Assembly: GCF_900112755.1 (NCBI RefSeq)
Contig: NZ_FOMW01000002.1
Coordinates: 124,001 to 188,000 of the forward strand
From: Sulfitobacter brevis
GTDB lineage: Bacteria > Pseudomonadota > Alphaproteobacteria > Rhodobacterales > Rhodobacteraceae
Direction: 5' to 3'
DNA: 64,000 bases
Shown here: one piece after another, positions 60,485 to 64,000 of the stretch
Layout of the letters: each line of letters starts with the position of its first letter
Numbering within the stretch: position 1 is the stretch's first letter
Translations under genes and position numbers: made by a program
The notes under the pieces: generated by a model
The model's database searches: none
The model's input: only the letters and a program-made list of their open reading frames with translations
What the model was told of the DNA's origin: nothing

Positions 60485-60549
60485 GGCCTTTTCCTTTGTC
60501 TGCCCGCAGCCTATAGATTGCCCCGCAATTCACTGACGAGGCAAGCTTC

Positions 60550-61800
60550 ATGACCTATCACCCAAAATCGGATTTCATCGCCGTGATGATGCAGCGCGGA
60601 TTTCTGGCCGACTGCACCGATTATCAAGGTCTGGACGAAGCCCTGATGAAAGGCGCCCAACCCGGCTATATCGGATTTGACGCCACTGCCAAGTCCCTGC
60701 ACGTCGGATCGCTGATCCAGATCATGATGTTGCGCTGGCTGCAAAAAACCGGCGGCAAACCGATCACCCTGATGGGCGGCGGCACCACTAGGGTGGGCGA
60801 TCCCAGCTTTCGCGCCGATGAACGCCCGCTGCTCGGCCCTGATGATATTGCCGATAATATCGCGGGCATCAAAAAGGTATTCAGCGCCTACCTGACCTAT
60901 GGCGACGGCCCTTCCGACGCGCTAATGATCGACAATGCCGAATGGCTTAACGGGCTGAACTACCTCGACTTTCTGCGCGACATCGGGCGGCATTTCTCGA
61001 TCAACCGGATGTTGTCGTTCGAATCGGTCAAATCACGGCTCGACCGCGAACAATCGCTGTCGTTCCTTGAGTTCAATTACATGATCCTGCAGGCCTATGA
61101 CTTCATGGAGCTGCACCGCCGTTACGGCTGCATCCTGCAGATGGGTGGCTCGGATCAGTGGGGCAATATCGTTAACGGCATCGACCTGACCCGCCGGGTG
61201 ATCGACGGGGAAGTCTACGGCCTGACTTCGCCGCTGCTGACGACTTCTGACGGCAAGAAAATGGGCAAATCCCAGTCCGGCGCGATCTGGCTTAACCCCG
61301 ATATGCTGTCGCCCTATGAGTTCTGGCAGTTCTGGCGCAACACCACCGATGCCGATGTGGGACGCTTCCTCAAGCTCTACACCGAGCTTCCGGTCGATGA
61401 ATGTGACCGCCTTGGCGCACTCGCAGGATCCGAAATTAACGAGGCCAAGATCCGATTGGCTAACGAGGTCACCGGCCTGCTGCACGGTGCCGAGGCGGCC
61501 CAAACTGCCGAGGCCACCTCCCGCGAGGTGTTTGAACGTGGTGGCGTTGGGGATGACCTGCCGACACTGACCCTCAGCGCGGCGGAACTGGGCGATGGGA
61601 TTTCCATCGTGCAGCTCATTGTGCGTGCCGGTCTGGCTGGTTCGGGCAAAGAGGCCAAGCGCCTGATCTCCGAAAATGGCGCACGGATCGACGATGCACC
61701 GCTGACCGATGCGGGCCTGATGATCGACGCTGCCGCTCTTGCTGCGCCGATCAAGCTTAGTGCTGGCAAAAAGCGCCACGCGCTCGTGCAACTGGGCTAA
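60550..61800 (+). CDS. tyrS: Tyrosyl-tRNA synthetase
   Basis: This 416-residue class I synthetase has the HIGH-type motif in [13 protein letters not shown] near residue 48 and the KMSKS-type motif [11 protein letters not shown] near 235. The Tyr-binding [14 protein letters not shown] lies near 176, followed by [13 protein letters not shown]. The C-terminal S4 RNA-binding domain is at about 350-416 ([18 protein letters not shown]). It charges tRNA-Tyr. A 12-bp hairpin follows the stop. Confidence 0.97.
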   Translation: MTYHPKSDFIAVMMQRGFLADCTDYQGLDEALMKGAQPGYIGFDATAKSLHVGSLIQIMMLRWLQKTGGKPITLMGGGTTRVGDPSFRADERPLLGPDDIADNIAGIKKVFSAYLTYGDGPSDALMIDNAEWLNGLNYLDFLRDIGRHFSINRMLSFESVKSRLDREQSLSFLEFNYMILQAYDFMELHRRYGCILQMGGSDQWGNIVNGIDLTRRVIDGEVYGLTSPLLTTSDGKKMGKSQSGAIWLNPDMLSPYEFWQFWRNTTDADVGRFLKLYTELPVDECDRLGALAGSEINEAKIRLANEVTGLLHGAEAAQTAEATSREVFERGGVGDDLPTLTLSAAELGDGISIVQLIVRAGLAGSGKEAKRLISENGARIDDAPLTDAGLMIDAAALAAPIKLSAGKKRHALVQLG

Positions 61801-61807
61801 AATACAA

Positions 61808-61841
61808 ACTCTGCCGCCCTGCACAAACGGGGCGGCAGAGT
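61808..61841 (+). terminator. Strong hairpin downstream of tyrS
   Basis: A perfect 12-bp stem (ACTCTGCCGCCC with GGGCGGCAGAGT) and a 10-base loop start 7 bp after the tyrS stop. No T run follows, so intrinsic termination would be inefficient. It may act as a processing or stability element before the SDR gene. Confidence 0.5.
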
Positions 61842-61927
61842 GATCGCCTGCCCGCCCTTGCCGCCTCTTGCACCCCCGCCGCGTCCATGATCATCTGCGG
61901 CAAAATTGCATATCGGGGGGAAATTCC

Positions 61928-62683
61928 ATGAAACTCGCAACCACATGCGCCATCGTCACAGGCGGGGCGTCGGGCCTCGGTGAAGCCACGGCACGCCACC
62001 TTGCGGAAAATGGCGCCAAGGTCACACTGCTCGACCGTGACGAGACCCGTGGCCCGCAGGTCGCCGCGGATATTGGCGGCCATTTTATCGCCACCGACGT
62101 AACGGACGAACTTTCGGTACAGGCTGCCATTCACTTCGCTATTGAGCAGATGGGCAGCATCACCGTCACAGTGAACTGCGCCGGAATTGCCTATGGCATC
62201 AAAACCATCGGCCGCGATGGCCCGCACCCGCTTGATGCTTTCCAGCGCACCATCGACATCAACCTTGTGGGCAGTTTCAACGTGGCGCGTCTGGCTGCTG
62301 TTGCCATGGCCCGCAACGAGCCCGAACCTGACGGTGCGCGCGGCGTGATCATCAACACCGCCTCAATCGCCGCCTATGACGGTCAAAAGGGCCAAGCCGC
62401 CTATGCCGCTTCCAAGGGCGGGATCGTTGGTATGACCCTGCCGATGGCGCGTGATCTGGCCAAAGACGGCATTCGCGTGATGACCATTGCCCCCGGTATC
62501 TTTCACACACCGATGTTGGCAGGCTTGCCCGACGACGTCCAAGCGGGTCTTGCCGCCGATGTGCCCAACCCCGCACGTCTCGGCAACCCGTCTGAATATG
62601 CGCGGTTAGCCGGTTTCATAGTCGAAATGGGCTATCTCAATGGCGAAGTCATTCGGCTTGATGGGGCCTTGAGGATGCGGTGA
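61928..62683 (+). CDS. Short-chain dehydrogenase/reductase (HSD17B10-like)
   Basis: The ATG at 61928 follows a GGGGGGAA ribosome-binding site and gives 251 residues. The NAD-binding Rossmann motif is VTGGASGLGEATARHLA near residue 12, with an acidic residue after the second strand (LLDRDE) favouring NAD. NCAGIAYG lies near 83. The catalytic Ser is in NTASIAAYDGQ near 140 and the YxxxK is in AAYAASKGG near 155. It resembles type 2 3-hydroxyacyl-CoA dehydrogenases. It overlaps the MOSC gene at TGATG. Confidence 0.9.
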   Translation: MKLATTCAIVTGGASGLGEATARHLAENGAKVTLLDRDETRGPQVAADIGGHFIATDVTDELSVQAAIHFAIEQMGSITVTVNCAGIAYGIKTIGRDGPHPLDAFQRTIDINLVGSFNVARLAAVAMARNEPEPDGARGVIINTASIAAYDGQKGQAAYAASKGGIVGMTLPMARDLAKDGIRVMTIAPGIFHTPMLAGLPDDVQAGLAADVPNPARLGNPSEYARLAGFIVEMGYLNGEVIRLDGALRMR

Positions 62684-63165
62684 TGACAGTGTCAGCGCAC
62701 TGGCAAGGCCGCCTGCTACACATTCACACCACCCCCAAAGCCCGCGCGCCGATGGTGGCACACAGTAGCGCTGATTTGGTGGCAGGCGTCGGAATTGAAG
62801 GCGATCGCTATGCGCAGGGCATCGATACTGGCACCTATTCCGCCTTTCCTGACGTGCGAGAAGTGACTTTGATCGAAGTCGAGACACTCGAAGCCCTGCT
62901 GCGCGATCATGGGATCACCCTCGACCCTTCTGAGCATCGCCGCAACCTGACCACCCGCGACGTGCCGCTCAACCATCTGGTCGGACGGCGCTTTAAGGTC
63001 GGGGATGTGGTATTGGAAGGCGGGCGGCTCAATACGCCCTGCCGCTATATCGATATGATCACTGGCAAGACGATCGACAAGCTTTTGACCCATCGCTCGG
63101 GGCTCAACTGCCGTATCATCACCGGTGGTTCCATCACCACGGGCGCGGTCATCACCCCCCTGTGA
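62683..63165 (+). CDS. MOSC domain protein
   Basis: From ATG 62683 the product has 160 residues and is a single MOSC domain. VAGVGIEGDRYAQG near residue 32, EVTLIEVETLEAL near 66, HRRNLTTRDVPLNHLVG near 87 and the conserved Cys of LNTPCRYIDM near 118 (a molybdenum-cofactor sulfur relay residue in relatives) are present. Stand-alone MOSC proteins may handle molybdenum cofactor or N-hydroxylated substrates. It is coupled to the SDR gene. Its precise role is unknown. Confidence 0.88.
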   Translation: MTVSAHWQGRLLHIHTTPKARAPMVAHSSADLVAGVGIEGDRYAQGIDTGTYSAFPDVREVTLIEVETLEALLRDHGITLDPSEHRRNLTTRDVPLNHLVGRRFKVGDVVLEGGRLNTPCRYIDMITGKTIDKLLTHRSGLNCRIITGGSITTGAVITPL

Positions 63166-63201
63166 TGCAGCCAAACGGGGTGAGCCAGACAGGCAGGCGG
63201 C

Positions 63202-64000
63202 TCAGCCCCCTGCCTTCTCCTCAAGCGCCATCCACTCTTCCTCGGCTGAGGAGAGCTTTTCCTGACGCTCGACAAGGGCTTGCGTGGCTTTCTTGAATTT
63301 CATCGGCTCGCGGGTAAAAAGCTGCGGATCTGCCAGCAAAAGCTCGAGCTTGCCAATCTCCGCTTCAATTTTCGCAATCTCTTCGGGCAAGGCTTCCAAA
63401 CGGTGCTTCTCGGTAAAGCTCAAGCCGGACTTCGCCGCCTTTGATTGCTTTTCCTTTGCCGCAGGTGCCTTGGCCTTGGTCACCGAGTCGGAGAAATCAT
63501 CCTGCCCGCGCTGGTTCAGGTAATCAGTCCAGCCACCGGCATAGACCGTGGCGCGCCCGTCGCCCTCCATCGCAATGGTGGTCGCGGCCACACGGTCCAG
63601 AAAATCACGGTCGTGGCTGACCATGATCACCGTGCCGTCATAGCTGTCGAGCAATTCTTGCAACAGATCGAGCGTTTCGACGTCCAGATCGTTGGTCGGT
63701 TCGTCCAACACCAGCACATTGCTCTCGCGCGCCATGATTTTGGCCAGCAACAACCGTGCCTTCTCGCCGCCCGACAGGGACCGGACCGGTGCCCGCGCCT
63801 GACCCTCGTCAAATAGGAATTCTTTAAGATATCCAACAACATGCTTTGGCATGCCGCGCACCAAAACCTGATCCGCTTTGCCCGAGACCCGCATATCGGG
63901 ATCACCGGTCAGGCTGTCCCACAGGGTCATGTCACCATCAAGCTGCGCGCGCGCCTGATCAAACAGGGCGAGCTCCAGATTGGTGCCCAAAGTGACCTTG
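63202..64000 (-). CDS. uup: ABC-F family ATPase, Uup type, C-terminal part (runs off window)
   Basis: About 266 C-terminal residues are visible. They contain most of the second ABC domain: the signature RSLSGGEKARLLLAK, Walker B VLVLDEPTNDLDVETL and the switch His region MVSHDRDFLDRV. After a Lys/Ala linker comes a coiled-coil domain (LEALPEEIAKIEAEIGKLE, then AEEEWMALEEKAG), typical of Uup. Uup-type proteins bind branched DNA and the ribosome and affect transposon excision and translation. The second Walker A and the whole first domain lie beyond the edge. It is distinct from the complete ABC-F gene at 23922. Confidence 0.88.
   Translation of the reverse strand, partial: KVTLGTNLELALFDQARAQLDGDMTLWDSLTGDPDMRVSGKADQVLVRGMPKHVVGYLKEFLFDEGQARAPVRSLSGGEKARLLLAKIMARESNVLVLDEPTNDLDVETLDLLQELLDSYDGTVIMVSHDRDFLDRVAATTIAMEGDGRATVYAGGWTDYLNQRGQDDFSDSVTKAKAPAAKEKQSKAAKSGLSFTEKHRLEALPEEIAKIEAEIGKLELLLADPQLFTREPMKFKKATQALVERQEKLSSAEEEWMALEEKAGG

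Overview
The window is a GC-rich, densely coded chromosomal segment from an alphaproteobacterium, most likely of the order Rhodobacterales (Roseobacter group). This rests on gene content and synteny rather than a marker RNA. The supporting blocks are an lptF-lptG-lptD-surA-pdxA-ksgA block, a prfA-prmC-DUF4167 block, a Fur/Mur-type regulator, a DctPQM TRAP transporter with its own catabolic genes, DUF1499 and TfoX_C proteins, and many ATGA or TGATG stop-start overlaps. No rRNA, tRNA, CRISPR array, insertion sequence or prophage was seen.

Region 1 (1-10172) is a type II secretion system rearranged into several transcription units. gspG-H-I-C-D run leftward, and gspD leaves the window. gspL-M-E-F run rightward from the same 74-bp divergent gap. 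gspN runs leftward, and a periplasmic-binding-protein-like lipoprotein followed by gspJ-K runs rightward. No prepilin peptidase (gspO) is in the window. Region 2 (10309-12162) is a DUF4331 exported protein with a tiny lipoprotein.

Region 3 (12395-21147) is the most system-like accessory block. A divergent RpiR-type regulator faces an operon of an N-formylglutamate-amidohydrolase-family enzyme, a TRAP transporter (dctQ, dctM, Tat-exported dctP), a glutamine-synthetase-like ligase, an aldehyde dehydrogenase and an iron-dependent alcohol dehydrogenase. The set suggests import of an amine carrying an alcohol group, gamma-glutamylation, two oxidations and amide hydrolysis. That pathway is an inference.

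Region 4 (21182-29131) holds aldose epimerase, a 42-residue peptide gene, TfoX_C and DUF4112 proteins, ndk, an ABC-F protein, MarC, a retropepsin-like protease, holC and pepA. Region 5 (29278-37261) is outer-membrane biogenesis (lptFG, lptD, surA), then pdxA, ksgA and a lipoprotein. Region 6 (37275-39519) is queF-E-D-C for queuosine precursor synthesis. Region 7 (39782-46079) has an RcnB-like protein, DUF4167 with a Gln/Asn repeat, prmC, prfA, two small exported or anchored proteins, an agmatinase-family enzyme and an M20 amidohydrolase.

Region 8 (46145-64000) is mostly housekeeping: mazG, nucleoside hydrolase, GNAT, selO, two EamA transporters, an RhlE-type helicase, Fur/Mur followed by an NYN-LOTUS protein, an AbrB-family membrane protein, eno, a desaturase, anmK, tyrS, an SDR, a MOSC protein and the C-terminal part of an Uup-like ABC-F protein cut by the window edge. 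The points most worth a second look are the putative gamma-glutamyl amine pathway, the split secretion locus with its embedded lipoprotein, and the NYN-LOTUS gene with an in-frame amber codon followed by a protein-like tail.
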